A DNA stretch of 64,000 nucleotides from Methylovulum sp. (GTDB lineage Bacteria; Pseudomonadota; Gammaproteobacteria; Methylococcales; Methylomonadaceae). The DNA lies in NCBI GenBank assembly GCA_028712695.1, contig JAQTQZ010000017.1, forward strand, positions 1 to 64,000, read 5' to 3'. This document shows, one piece after another, positions 18,421-26,683 of this stretch. The translations under genes and the position numbers were made by a program. The stretch's first letter is position 1. Each line of letters opens with the position of its first letter. The notes under the pieces were generated by a model that ran no database searches, had not been told where the DNA came from, and saw only the letters and a program-made list of their open reading frames with translations.

Positions 18421-19452
18421 ATGCAGCATTTCCGTCTTTCTATTATCGTCACAATCGCTTGCTTGATCGGAGCCTTTTATTGGGGCAGCATAACAGGTGG
18501 CATAAAAGGTGGAATAATGGGTGCGTTTATCGCCATTATTCTGGGGGTTCTTGAAGTCAGCCTATCTTTTGATAACGCCGTGGTAAACGCATCCATCCTG
18601 AAACGCATGGACGAACGTTGGCAACAATATTTTTTAACCTGGGGGATTTTGATTGCCGTGTTCGGCATGCGCTTGCTATTCCCTATCGCCATTGTTGCCG
18701 CCGCAACCGGTATCGGCTTTGCCGGTGTCGCCGATATGGCGCTACACGACCCCGATACTTATTCCAAACATCTGGACGCATCGCACGTCCAAATTGCAGC
18801 ATTTGGCGGCATGTTTTTGCTGATGGTGTTTTTTTCGTTCATTTTCGATGAAGGCAAGGAATTGCATTGGCTGGGGAAAATAGAAGAAAAAATCGCCAGC
18901 TTCGGCAAACTTGAATCCATCGAAATTATTATCGCGTTAAGCTTACTGTTAATCACCCAAAACTGGCTACCCCAGGAAATACGTCTGGACGCTTTGGTCG
19001 CGGGCGTTTCCGGAGTCATTTTATTTGTTGTTGTCGATAGCTTATCTGCCCTGTTTGAGGACGAAGAAGAAGGTGAAGAACTAGCCTCCGTGCTTAAAAA
19101 AGGCAGCATCATGAGCTTTTTATATTTGGAAGTGCTGGATGCTTCCTTTTCATTTGATGGCGTTATCGGCGCGTTCGCAATCACCCAAGATGTCGTCATC
19201 ATCATGCTTGGCTTGGCAATCGGCGCGATGTTTGTCAGAAGCCTAACCGTCTTTCTAGTCCGCCAAGGCACCTTGGATGAATACGTGTTTCTGGAACACG
19301 GCGCCCATTACGCCATCGGCACGCTTGCCGGCATCATGCTCCTCAGTATGACCCATGAAATCCCCGAAGTGGTGACCGGTTTGGTCGGTGCTGTCTTAAT
19401 CGGCTTATCGGTCTTTTCCTCTATCCGTTACAAAGAAGCGCACGCCGGATAA
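18421..19452 (+). CDS. DUF475/TerC-like integral membrane protein
   Basis: The 343-residue protein has about nine membrane helices and two homologous halves, each with an acidic motif inside a helix: LEVSLSFDNAV near residue 41 and LEVLDASFSFDGV near residue 240. A charged cytoplasmic loop (DEEEGEELASV) separates them. TerC/YkoY relatives export Mn2+ or assist metal loading; DUF475 members are not well characterised, so a metal role is inference. I looked for a yybP-ykoY riboswitch upstream and saw none. Its 3' end overlaps the convergent amidase gene by 25 bases. Confidence 0.82.
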   Translation: MQHFRLSIIVTIACLIGAFYWGSITGGIKGGIMGAFIAIILGVLEVSLSFDNAVVNASILKRMDERWQQYFLTWGILIAVFGMRLLFPIAIVAAATGIGFAGVADMALHDPDTYSKHLDASHVQIAAFGGMFLLMVFFSFIFDEGKELHWLGKIEEKIASFGKLESIEIIIALSLLLITQNWLPQEIRLDALVAGVSGVILFVVVDSLSALFEDEEEGEELASVLKKGSIMSFLYLEVLDASFSFDGVIGAFAITQDVVIIMLGLAIGAMFVRSLTVFLVRQGTLDEYVFLEHGAHYAIGTLAGIMLLSMTHEIPEVVTGLVGAVLIGLSVFSSIRYKEAHAG

Positions 19453-20285
19453 GCCCGTGCCGCTGTTGGCCCACGCAGCGGGCTAGCCGCAAAATATTCG
19501 GCCAATGCCGCTTTGATAATTTGGGCAAACTGCTGTTGAAACCCGGATGTGCTGATGACCGCCTCGTCATCCGGGTCAACAATATTGCCCACTTCAATCA
19601 ATACTGCAGGCATCGCCGCTTCCCTCAACACCGCCAGGTCTTCATGCCAAATCCCCAGTTGGCTGTCAATGCTGCGGCACGACTTGCAATCATCCAAATG
19701 ATAGTCTGAAGCAACCCGCCCTATTGCAAGCAAACGTTTAGCAATCAATTGCGCTATTTTTAGCGACCGGCTACGGCAAGGCTCCACTTTGTTGGCGTTG
19801 ATAAAAATATTAAAACCTATCCGGTATTGTTGCTTAAACGCCGCCGCCAACTTTTTTCCGCCATTTCCCTTACATAAGTCCGGGTCATTTACCTGCCAAC
19901 GCGCGGCAGTCGAATCGTGATGGATGGAGATAAACACGTCCGCATTATTTTTGTTGGCGAGCGCGGCACGGGCAAACAACGTTTTGCGTTGCGGCCATTT
20001 CAGTTGCGCCTCTGGGCTGAGGTAAGCCGACAAACTGTTAATATCTGCCGTCACATCTGTGTGGGCATTATGCGTCAAAAGCACCCGATAGCCGTCCAAT
20101 GCCCCTGCCAATGCAGTCACTACAGCCTCGTTATAATCCGCCTCCGGTTTCCCGCAAGTTGCAATGGCACCGGGATGGGACGGCTCATGCCCCGCATCCA
20201 AAACAACCAGCGGGCTACAGGCCGCAACCAATAACAGCAAGGGAACCAAGGCAACGCGGGAAAATTGGGCGGGGGAAATTGTCAT
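19428..20285 (-). CDS. N-acetylmuramoyl-L-alanine amidase, Amidase_3 family lipoprotein
   Basis: The 285-residue product begins MTISPAQFSRVALVPLLLLV followed by a lipobox AAC, so it is a predicted lipoprotein. The zinc amidase core has VLDAGHE (His, Glu), FISIHHDS (second His) and the catalytic Glu in VLIEVGNI. It cleaves the amide between muramic acid and the stem peptide. An insertion with Cys pairs (about 150-215: DLCKGNGG, PCRSRS, DDCKSCRS) is unusual for AmiC-type enzymes. A GTG ten codons upstream is the alternative start. Confidence 0.85.
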   Translation of the reverse strand: MTISPAQFSRVALVPLLLLVAACSPLVVLDAGHEPSHPGAIATCGKPEADYNEAVVTALAGALDGYRVLLTHNAHTDVTADINSLSAYLSPEAQLKWPQRKTLFARAALANKNNADVFISIHHDSTAARWQVNDPDLCKGNGGKKLAAAFKQQYRIGFNIFINANKVEPCRSRSLKIAQLIAKRLLAIGRVASDYHLDDCKSCRSIDSQLGIWHEDLAVLREAAMPAVLIEVGNIVDPDDEAVISTSGFQQQFAQIIKAALAEYFAASPLRGPTAARAYPACASL

Positions 20286-20360
20286 TTTGCAGGCATTTGA
20301 TACGGGTTCACACAATTATAATGCCACGGGCCAATTTGCTGCCGCTAACGAATCGGCAGG

Positions 20361-20391
20361 CAAAAATAAGGGCGGAATAACCGCCCTTATT
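20361..20391 (-). terminator. Intrinsic terminator of smbP
   Basis: AATAAGGGCGG-AATAA-CCGCCCTTATT is a perfect 11-bp stem. On the minus strand it ends in TTATTTTTG, placing it just after the smbP stop and in front of the amidase gene. Confidence 0.75.
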
Positions 20392-20414
20392 AACATCAAA
20401 AAACCTTAGTTTGT

Positions 20415-20750
20415 TTATTTATTGCCGACCTTAATGTGCCCTACCGCCTCTTCTGCGGATTTAGTGGCCATACCCGTATGCCCTAAACCGCCGTGATCAA
20501 TGGCGTCTTGCAATGACTTAGCCGCCGCGTCCAAATGATTTTTAGCCTGGCCTTTCGCCACCAAAGAACCCGCCAACGTGTGATCCAAAGCGGCTTTTGC
20601 ATGTTCGACCAAAATAGGGGCATGGCCTGCTTTGCCATGCTCCACCGCTGCGTTAGCGTGTTCCAATGCCGCGCTGGCGTGTTCTTCGGCAAAAACAGTA
20701 GTGCTTAAAATCAATAATAAACCTGCACAAAGGGATACTAATTTTTTCAT
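20415..20750 (-). CDS. smbP: SmbP-like periplasmic small metal-binding protein
   Basis: Starting at ATG 20750 (AAAGGATA before it), the product is about 111 residues: a cleavable signal peptide (MKKLVSLCAGLLLILSTTVFA), then a His-rich helical protein with recurring EHA/H-x-x-x-AxxH units (HASAALEHANAAVEHGKAGH; VEHAKAALDH). This matches SmbP of Nitrosomonas europaea, a four-helix protein binding Cu2+ and other metals. It probably buffers metals in the periplasm, which fits a copper-dependent methanotroph. Confidence 0.85.
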   Translation of the reverse strand: MKKLVSLCAGLLLILSTTVFAEEHASAALEHANAAVEHGKAGHAPILVEHAKAALDHTLAGSLVAKGQAKNHLDAAAKSLQDAIDHGGLGHTGMATKSAEEAVGHIKVGNK

Positions 20751-20792
20751 TATCCTTTCCTCGTAAATTAAGTTATTAATACAACTAATCAA

Positions 20793-21224
20793 TTGTTTTA
20801 TATGCCGAAACCCAAGTCATTGCGGCCCGACATCACCATTTTAAATTCCAGGAAATTTATTTTCAATACACTCCCTCACTAATTTACAACTTAGGATTTA
20901 TGTTAACAACTTTGGTTTTTAATGACTGATTGCATGCCCTACACCGCCTGGAATTGGCATACCTTACGATTCAGTAAACCCCTTCCCGCTGGTGTATGAT
21001 CCCGTACAAAATAAATCACTACTAGGCTTTATATGACCGAGCCCACTATTCACTACGCCACCAAAACATGAAGCACGGCACAATCGCAAATCGAGCGGGT
21101 AATGAACGCCACCGCCTATGTATGGCGATTTACAGGAAATTGAGGGCTTGGAGATGAAGGTTTTGATGCTTGATGAGGCGTTGTAGGGTGGGCAGGTGGT
21201 TTGGTTTGGTTTGGCTTGGCTTGC
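20793..21224. other. Intergenic region, probably degraded DNA
   Basis: About 430 bases without a gene I can support. Short frames around 21090-21185 (for example YGDLQEIEGLEMKVLM) read like protein but have no recognisable family. It leads directly into the brnT remnant, so it is probably decayed accessory DNA. Confidence 0.4.
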
Positions 21225-21308
21225 CAATATGGCGAAGAAACAATACGCATTATCTCGGCACGAAAAGCCGATAAAACCGAACGGAGAATTTATGAACAAG
21301 GCCAATAA
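21225..21308 (+). pseudogene. brnT: BrnT toxin C-terminal remnant
   Basis: A frame outside the main open reading frame translates to EETIRIISARKADKTERRIYEQGQ and a stop, the conserved end of BrnT, a RelE-fold ribonuclease toxin. The first two thirds of the toxin are missing: the DNA before it is a low-complexity ggtttggtttggcttgg run. The stop overlaps the brnA start by 17 bases, the usual arrangement for this toxin-antitoxin pair. Confidence 0.8.
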
Positions 21309-21580
21309 CCAGCCGCTAACCCCACAAGAACAGATAGAGCTAACAAACCTTACAGCGATGCCGTACGAACAAATTGACTATTCAGACATACCCGCCACCT
21401 CACCGGAACAATGGCGCGAAGCCGAACAAGGAAGGTTTTACCGCCCTGTCAAGCAACAACTCACCCTACGCATAGATACTGATGTCATTGCTTGGTACAA
21501 AAGCCAAGGCAAGGGTTTATCAAACGCGCATTAATGAATTGCTGCGGCAAGCCATGCAGAAAGAAATTAAAGCGGGTTAG
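21292..21580 (+). pseudogene. brnA: BrnA antitoxin, single-base frameshift
   Basis: From ATG 21292 (GGAGAATTT before it) the product reads to WYKSQGKG, then hits a stop in frame. Removing one T from the TTT near 21512 restores YQTRINELLRQAM and a natural stop at 21580. The N-terminal part (PEQWREAEQGRFYRPVK) and the ribbon-helix-helix part (LTLRIDTDVIAWYK) are those of BrnA. With the toxin also truncated, the whole module is inactive. Confidence 0.85.
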
Positions 21581-21617
21581 GCATCTGTAGCTTAGACTGG
21601 AACGGTTTTTTCGCTAG

Positions 21618-21720
21618 TTCCCAAGCTCCGGCTTGGGAACTCAAGTCCGAGAAGCTCTAGCTTCGAGAATACGGGAAGCTAGAGCTTCCGAAACTGCATT
21701 CCCAAGCCGGAGCTTGGGAA
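21618..21720. repeat. Nested palindromes forming a 103-bp cruciform
   Basis: Outer arms TTCCCAAGCTCCGGCTTGGGAA (21618-21639) and its exact reverse complement (21699-21720), each itself nearly palindromic, enclose a second exact pair GAAGCTCTAGCTTC (21651-21664) and GAAGCTAGAGCTTC (21675-21688). The spacers are 11, 10 and 10 bases. It looks like a dispersed palindromic repeat family (a third single copy lies at 21900-21921). Confidence 0.9.
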
Positions 21721-21759
21721 CGAGAAAAAGGTTTTGGGGTTTGATGAGCAGTTGTAGCA

Positions 21760-21839
21760 CGTAGGTTGGGGTGAGCGTGCGAACCCCAACACATCGGAGC
21801 TGCCAAATGTTGGGTTTCCTTGCGTCAACCCAACCTACG
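21760..21839. repeat. REP-type repeat unit upstream of a RAYT gene
   Basis: CGTAGGTTGGG (21760-21770) and CCCAACCTACG (21829-21839) form the ends. Inside are two further hairpins, GTTGGGGT/AACCCCAAC and GTTGGGTT/AACCCAAC, each with a GCGTGCG- or TTGCGTC-type loop. Such paired hairpins near a RAYT transposase gene are typical of REP/BIME units mobilised by that enzyme. Confidence 0.8.
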
Positions 21840-21899
21840 CCACATGTGATTGTCGGTTTGGCTCTATATGGTTTTTGGGGTCTTCTGCTTGTCTACTTG

Positions 21900-21921
21900 T
21901 TCCCAAGCTCCAGCTTGGGAA
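21900..21921. repeat. Single copy of the TTCCCAAGCT palindrome
   Basis: TTCCCAAGCTCCAGCTTGGGAA is a 22-bp palindrome differing by one base from the outer arms of the cruciform at 21618-21720. Confidence 0.85.
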
Positions 21922-22001
21922 TGCAGTTTTTGATTACGCCTAATAAAATCAAACTTCGTTCAGCAGGTTATCGGCTTGTTTACCCAGATTGGGGGGCGTG
22001 G

Positions 22002-22150
22002 TCACGCCGTCTTATACAACAAAGCCGCCCGTACACAACGCAACACCCCGTAGCTGTAAACCCCTTCGAATTGCTCAAAAACTGGCTTGAGCGCATTTTT
22101 TTGCTCTTCGGGCAAATTAAGGATCGCCCCTGCCTCCCAAAACCATAAAC
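22002..22150 (-). pseudogene. Unidentified coding remnant
   Basis: On the minus strand a frame without stops reads GLSGLWFWEAGAILNLPEEQ, then KNALKPVFEQFEGVYSYGVL and a stop at 22002. The composition is that of a real protein end, while the opposite strand reads poorly. The upstream part is replaced by the RAYT gene. I do not recognise the family and it may be chance. Confidence 0.3.
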
Positions 22151-22160
22151 CGCTTAAACC

Positions 22161-22600
22161 ATGCCAAACTACCGTCGCGCCAACACCAAAGGCGCGTGTT
22201 ATTTTTTACGGTTGTATCTTTCCGCCGCCAACCGACTTTGTGTGATGAAGCCGTGCGGATGGCTTTACGGAAAGCGATCAGCACTGTCCGCGAACAAAAG
22301 CCGTTCACCATTGCTGCGTGGGTGTTGCCGCCCGACCACTTGCATTGCCTTTGGACCTTGCCCGAAGGCGATGCCGATTTTTCCAGCCGTTGGAGTCTGA
22401 TTAAACGCCAAGTCAGCATCCAATGTAGGGAACATTACCGCCGCGACGATTGGCTGAACGCTTCCAAGCGCAAGCATCGGGAATCCACGCTATGGCAACG
22501 CCGCTTTTGGGAACATCAAATCCGTGACCAATCCGACTTTAACCGTCACGCCGATTATCTGCATTACAACCCCGTCAAACACGGTTATTGCAAGCAGCCC
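22161..22600 (+). pseudogene. REP-associated tyrosine transposase (RAYT), broken
   Basis: The start MPNYRRANTKGACYF and the continuation FTVVSFRRQPTLCDEAVRMAL lie in different frames; one T lost from the T-run near 22200-22207 separates them. The HUH motif HLHCLWTLPEGD and the Tyr motif LHYNPVKHGY of IS200-like RAYTs are intact. The protein then lacks the usual C-terminal tail (the WPYSSF region) and drifts into unrelated sequence. RAYTs mobilise REP palindromes, and such units lie just upstream. This copy is non-functional unless frameshifting rescues it. Confidence 0.88.
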
Positions 22601-22685
22601 CAAAAGGTGTACCCAAAGGGCATAAAGGCAAAAAAGCATCGCCTAAAGCGCCTACTTTTAGTGCCCACCCTGTCTTCTACTATCC

Positions 22686-23432
22686 TCAAACCTTCAACCA
22701 CTTCCACCAAAACCAATGGCGCACATGCAGATAACCGCGTATCGGCGTTTTCAGCAATAACAGCAGTAAGCCGATGGAATATAAGCACCAGACTGCGGCC
22801 CATTCGTTGGGGTTATTGGTGCTTAAGTACGCCAAAAACGGCCCGGTGACCAGATGATAAACCGTCATTTTCCATGAGCCGTACAGCACAGGCATGATAA
22901 ACGCGGCGACGATGTACATATTGAACAGCACCAGATTGGCTATTGCCGGAATTTCCCAGGCGATATGCCATTGCCCCGATACAGAACAAATGCGTTTGCC
23001 GCAAAATGGCACGTTAAAGGAATCAAAGTAATCACTAAACAGCACGACCTTGGTTTTTACGTCGTAACACATCGGCGCCCATTCAAAGGGGTACAATCGG
23101 ACCAACAGGCACACGGTGGCGACAAAACAAATAAAATAGACCGTGGGGGATATTTTTTGGCGTATTGCTGCGGGTATGAAATACAAGGAAACCGCATTGA
23201 CAAAAAACGGTTGGAAAGCGATATGGATATAACCCAGCAAGGTGGCAACCTGGTTTCCCGGATTGGCGCAATCGTCTATCACCGTGTAGGTATAGGCCTG
23301 CAAGGCTTCCATTAAGGAAAAAAAGCCCAGTGCCGCGCACAACGCCAATGGTTCTTTTTTATAGTAAAAATAAACCGTACTGCTTAAACCGACCGCCGCT
23401 AAAACGGTGGACGCTTCGCCACTCCAACACAT
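22686..23432 (-). CDS. DUF5765-like integral membrane protein
   Basis: The 248-residue product has about seven hydrophobic helices and begins MCWSGEASTVLAAVGLSSTV, an N-terminus I associate with the DUF5765 family of uncharacterised membrane proteins. Paired Cys residues occur near the start and in the 140-160 loop (FCGKRICSVSGQWH). No function is known. It converges on the broken RAYT gene. Confidence 0.65.
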   Translation of the reverse strand: MCWSGEASTVLAAVGLSSTVYFYYKKEPLALCAALGFFSLMEALQAYTYTVIDDCANPGNQVATLLGYIHIAFQPFFVNAVSLYFIPAAIRQKISPTVYFICFVATVCLLVRLYPFEWAPMCYDVKTKVVLFSDYFDSFNVPFCGKRICSVSGQWHIAWEIPAIANLVLFNMYIVAAFIMPVLYGSWKMTVYHLVTGPFLAYLSTNNPNEWAAVWCLYSIGLLLLLLKTPIRGYLHVRHWFWWKWLKV

Positions 23433-23791
23433 ACCCGTCCCCTGCTCTTCTTGCTATTATTGTTTATCCCTGACGGCTGGCTGTGGGTGCAAAAAGTGGG
23501 TGCTAAATCCAACTCAGCGCTTGGTCATTTACCTCAAGGGGTGGGATAGTAGGGATATGTCGGGCATTTGGCAATGGTTATCAATAATTACTGTCCTTTG
23601 CTGATGATTTTCACCGGTTGGCAACCAATGCCCAGCGGTTACTGTCTATTTCATCCCCACTGGACTCCATCAATAACGCACAGCAAGAGGGTTTCGCCTC
23701 CCTTCCCGCCCGACGTTATGGCAGGGAACCAGAACCCGGCGAGCGCAGGGGGAATACATCACACCCTAGAAATACCAATGGAAAATCCAAA
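23433..23791. other. Intergenic region upstream of the deacetylase
   Basis: About 360 bases between divergently oriented genes. The deacetylase frame stays open upstream to a TTG at 23618 but with protein-unlike sequence. A five-codon frame (ATG at 23779, MENPN) ends exactly across the proposed TTG start. No promoter is obvious. Confidence 0.4.
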
Positions 23792-24595
23792 TTGAAAAAC
23801 ACGTTAACAATCAAAGCAACTTTTAAGCATTCCCTTTGGTTTATCATCCTTATTGCGGGTCTTTTGTCAGGATGCGTCACCAAACCTGATATAGCCCCTC
23901 CCCTTGGAGAAAGCACAACAAAAAAAGCCGAGTTTATGCTCAGTTTTGACGATGGCCCCCTGCCCGATACAACAGGGCGCGTGCTGGATGCTTTGGCAAC
24001 ACTCAAGGCCATTGACGGCAAACCGGTAAAGGCCGGTTTTTTCCTTTTAGCCGATGCGCCGGATAAATTTTGGCAACAGCGGCTTTATTACGCCCCATAC
24101 GAGCTCTGGACGGACAAGGGCAGCATCGCAAAATACCCAAAAGTTGCCCAACGGATCAAGCAGGCCGGGCATTTTATTGGCAATCATACGACCCATCATG
24201 CTTGGTTCCATTGGCCTTGGCTGGATGCACCGGAGGCTGTGTTGGCTGAATTCACTGAGTGGGAAGCCATTTCTAAACGGGTTTTAGGCGCACCAAACAC
24301 ACGCCTGTTCCGTCCCCCCTATTTTATTCTCACCCAAAACGGGCGTGAAACCGCTAACCGCTTAGGCTATCAAATAGTCATGGGGAAATCAGTAGGTGAC
24401 GCAATACCGGACATAACGGTGGATGAAATTAAGGAAAAAACCCAATCTATTTTGGCGGCATGGCATAAACCTTACCCTTGCGTGTTGACATTTCACGACA
24501 ATCGCCCAGCCACCTACGGGCATCTCAGCGAAATTGTCAGCTATCTGCAGCAACAGGGGTTTCGCCTTGTTCATTTTGACCCTGAACGGTTATGA
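23792..24595 (+). CDS. Polysaccharide deacetylase (NodB domain), lipoprotein
   Basis: The protein has about 267 residues. The signal sequence LWFIILIAGLLSGC with lipobox Cys places it in the envelope. The carbohydrate esterase 4 motifs are intact: FDDGP (metal/catalytic Asp pair), GNHTTHHAW (two metal His), RPPYF, and a C-terminal TFHDN. It removes N- or O-acetyl groups from a glycan; the substrate is unknown. The start is uncertain: I use TTG at 23792, the only initiator close before the signal peptide. Confidence 0.82.
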   Translation: MKNTLTIKATFKHSLWFIILIAGLLSGCVTKPDIAPPLGESTTKKAEFMLSFDDGPLPDTTGRVLDALATLKAIDGKPVKAGFFLLADAPDKFWQQRLYYAPYELWTDKGSIAKYPKVAQRIKQAGHFIGNHTTHHAWFHWPWLDAPEAVLAEFTEWEAISKRVLGAPNTRLFRPPYFILTQNGRETANRLGYQIVMGKSVGDAIPDITVDEIKEKTQSILAAWHKPYPCVLTFHDNRPATYGHLSEIVSYLQQQGFRLVHFDPERL

Positions 24596-24747
24596 AATAA
24601 CCGGCAATGCCTTCGCTTATAGCCTTGGGATGAAGTTTATCAAAGGAATTAAGCAGTGTTTTTTAAGTTAAATTCAGATTTACGGCTTTTGGCGTATAAT
24701 GCGCTTCTTTGTTGCCCTTTATGTAAGTAAAAAAAACCATTATCTCC

Positions 24748-25167
24748 ATGCGTTCAACTTTCCGCCTACCGCTTGTCGCTTTTCTGGTGCTGCTACAGTT
24801 AGTTGCGCCGTTAGTACATGCGCATACAGGAAAAATGGCTTTTACTTTACCAGCAACCAACGCTGGCAAACTGCATGTTCCAGGCTTGGAAATGCTGGTT
24901 ATAGCAGCAACGGATAATAGCCAATACATCCTCTCCGCCCTTGATACGCCTTCAGAAGGTGCTATCTTCGGTGTCGATACCGGCATTAAACAACATCAGG
25001 CCAATAACCTGAACGATGCCGACAACAGCTTTTATTTACATCAGAAAACGCTTGTTTTTAACGCGCCTATCTCGCCGTTCGACACTAATTTCTCGCCGCA
25101 AACAACGGTTTTTATTAGCCGACCACCTGTTTCTTCCCATACCCCACGCGCACCACCCGCCCGATAA
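24748..25167 (+). CDS. Exported hypothetical protein upstream of the metal efflux genes
   Basis: The 139-residue product has a signal peptide (MRSTFRLPLVAFLVLLQLVA ending near PLVHAHTG). The mature part has no cysteines, and His, Pro and Ser gather at the end (SRPPVSSHTPRAPPAR). I do not recognise a family. Its position 200 bases before an RND efflux operon, with the same orientation, suggests a periplasmic accessory, but no metal motif is clear. Confidence 0.6.
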   Translation: MRSTFRLPLVAFLVLLQLVAPLVHAHTGKMAFTLPATNAGKLHVPGLEMLVIAATDNSQYILSALDTPSEGAIFGVDTGIKQHQANNLNDADNSFYLHQKTLVFNAPISPFDTNFSPQTTVFISRPPVSSHTPRAPPAR

Positions 25168-25369
25168 CCCTCGTTTTTTTATTGCGGAACAAGCCGTCTA
25201 ACGGCCCATTTCGCCGCCGTTCACTATCCACCACAACCAAAAATTGCGCAGGCCAAGACCTGTGACTTTTGGTTTATCGCCCAAATTTTAAGTTGGGCGG
25301 GCGTGATATTGAACCGTAGACTTTTCATGCACTTTTATAAAGCGGTTTCTACCGCATTGAGCTTATCTT

Positions 25370-26683
25370 ATGATTCCTTTACCTCCCCGCTTCCTGCGCA
25401 GGCCTGGAAACCAAAGCCTGCAGATGATTATGCTGGCGCATCTGTTGGGAGTTGCGTCTTTTCCTTGCGCGGCGTTAAACCATTCAGAGGCAACCGTTAT
25501 AAAACCGACTATTGTCGCCCATCACGACCTCGTTGAAGTTGACCCGTCCTTAGGTTTGTCCAAGCTTATTGACCTGACCTTAGAAAAATACCCTGACGCC
25601 ACTTGGCTTGACTCATTGGAAGAAGAGGCCGCCGCGTTGCGCAAACGCGGGGAAAGCTGGACTTCGGGCGCCTCGCAAGCCGGTTTGCGTTATCAGGAAG
25701 CCACCAGTGGGACGCTACATTATATTGATGCCACCGTACAAGTCCCGCTATGGAACTTAGGGCAGCGTGATGCCCAACAAAAAGTGGGCGAGCAAGCACA
25801 AGCCAGCAGCCAATCCCAAGCACAAGCCACTAAGCTGCGCGTGGCCGGTTTGGTCAGGATCGCTTTATGGGACATGGCCCTGCAAAGGATCCGTTACGAA
25901 CAGGCGCAAGTTGAAGCCGCAACTTTTGAACAATTATTGGCCAAAGTTAAACGCCGCGTTGAATTAGGCGACTTGCCCCGTGCCGATGAACTGCTGGCGC
26001 ATTCTGAACTGTTGCAAAAACGCTCGGTGCTGACCTTGGCGGAAGCTGAACTGATGCACGCCCGCAAACGTTATGCCAGCATCACCCAAACCACTAAAAT
26101 CCCTGCCAACTTCCAAGAAAACCTGGTGCCATTAAAAGAAATCCAGCAAAACCATCCGGCCCTTGCCGCGATAAACAGCCAGATCGACCGTAAGCGCGCC
26201 GAGCTTGACGCGCTTAAATTGGTGGGTTCCGGGCAAACCAATGTGGTGGTCGGCATCAATAGCGACAGCATGACCAGCGACCCGCGCAGTAACAAAACCG
26301 AAAGTTTTAATATCGGCGTCAACGTACCTTTTGGCGGTAGTGCGCATAGCCAACCCCAAATTGCCGCCATGAATGTTGAATTAAATAAGCTAGTTGCCCA
26401 ACGCGAACAGCTCTTCAGGGATTTGGAACAAATGCACCATGAGGCCGAGCATAACCTGAAAGTCAATCAGGTCGAACTGGACATTGCCAATGAATTACAA
26501 CAAGTTGCGGAAGAGCATTTAAATATGACTGAACTGAGTTTTTCGGTCGGTGAAATTAATTTGATGGACTTGTTAAAAATCCAGTCCCGGACCCATCTCG
26601 CTATCCTTAATGCTAAAGAACGTGCCGTTATGCTGCAACGTGACCAGGCGATCTATAACCAGGCAGTAGGAGTTATGCCATGA
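25370..26683 (+). CDS. czcC: CzcC/CusC-family outer-membrane efflux protein
   Basis: The 437-residue protein is a TolC-like trimeric channel subunit. Two long alpha-helical repeats (about residues 70-245 and 260-435) contain the heptad-rich stretches typical of the periplasmic tunnel. The sequence VEVDPSLGLSKLIDLTLEKYP opens the first repeat. It carries out the last step of metal export across the outer membrane. The stop overlaps the next gene by four bases (ATGA). The symbol is by family, not proof of Co/Zn/Cd substrate. Confidence 0.85.
   Translation: MIPLPPRFLRRPGNQSLQMIMLAHLLGVASFPCAALNHSEATVIKPTIVAHHDLVEVDPSLGLSKLIDLTLEKYPDATWLDSLEEEAAALRKRGESWTSGASQAGLRYQEATSGTLHYIDATVQVPLWNLGQRDAQQKVGEQAQASSQSQAQATKLRVAGLVRIALWDMALQRIRYEQAQVEAATFEQLLAKVKRRVELGDLPRADELLAHSELLQKRSVLTLAEAELMHARKRYASITQTTKIPANFQENLVPLKEIQQNHPALAAINSQIDRKRAELDALKLVGSGQTNVVVGINSDSMTSDPRSNKTESFNIGVNVPFGGSAHSQPQIAAMNVELNKLVAQREQLFRDLEQMHHEAEHNLKVNQVELDIANELQQVAEEHLNMTELSFSVGEINLMDLLKIQSRTHLAILNAKERAVMLQRDQAIYNQAVGVMP

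Noticed and set aside
20964-21305. Open frame of 113 codons on the minus strand
   Set aside because: It is antisense to the brnT remnant and low-complexity DNA, and no family is recognisable.
21771-22148. Open frame of 125 codons on the plus strand
   Set aside because: It spans the REP unit and a palindrome, so it is read from repeat DNA; no protein-like domain.
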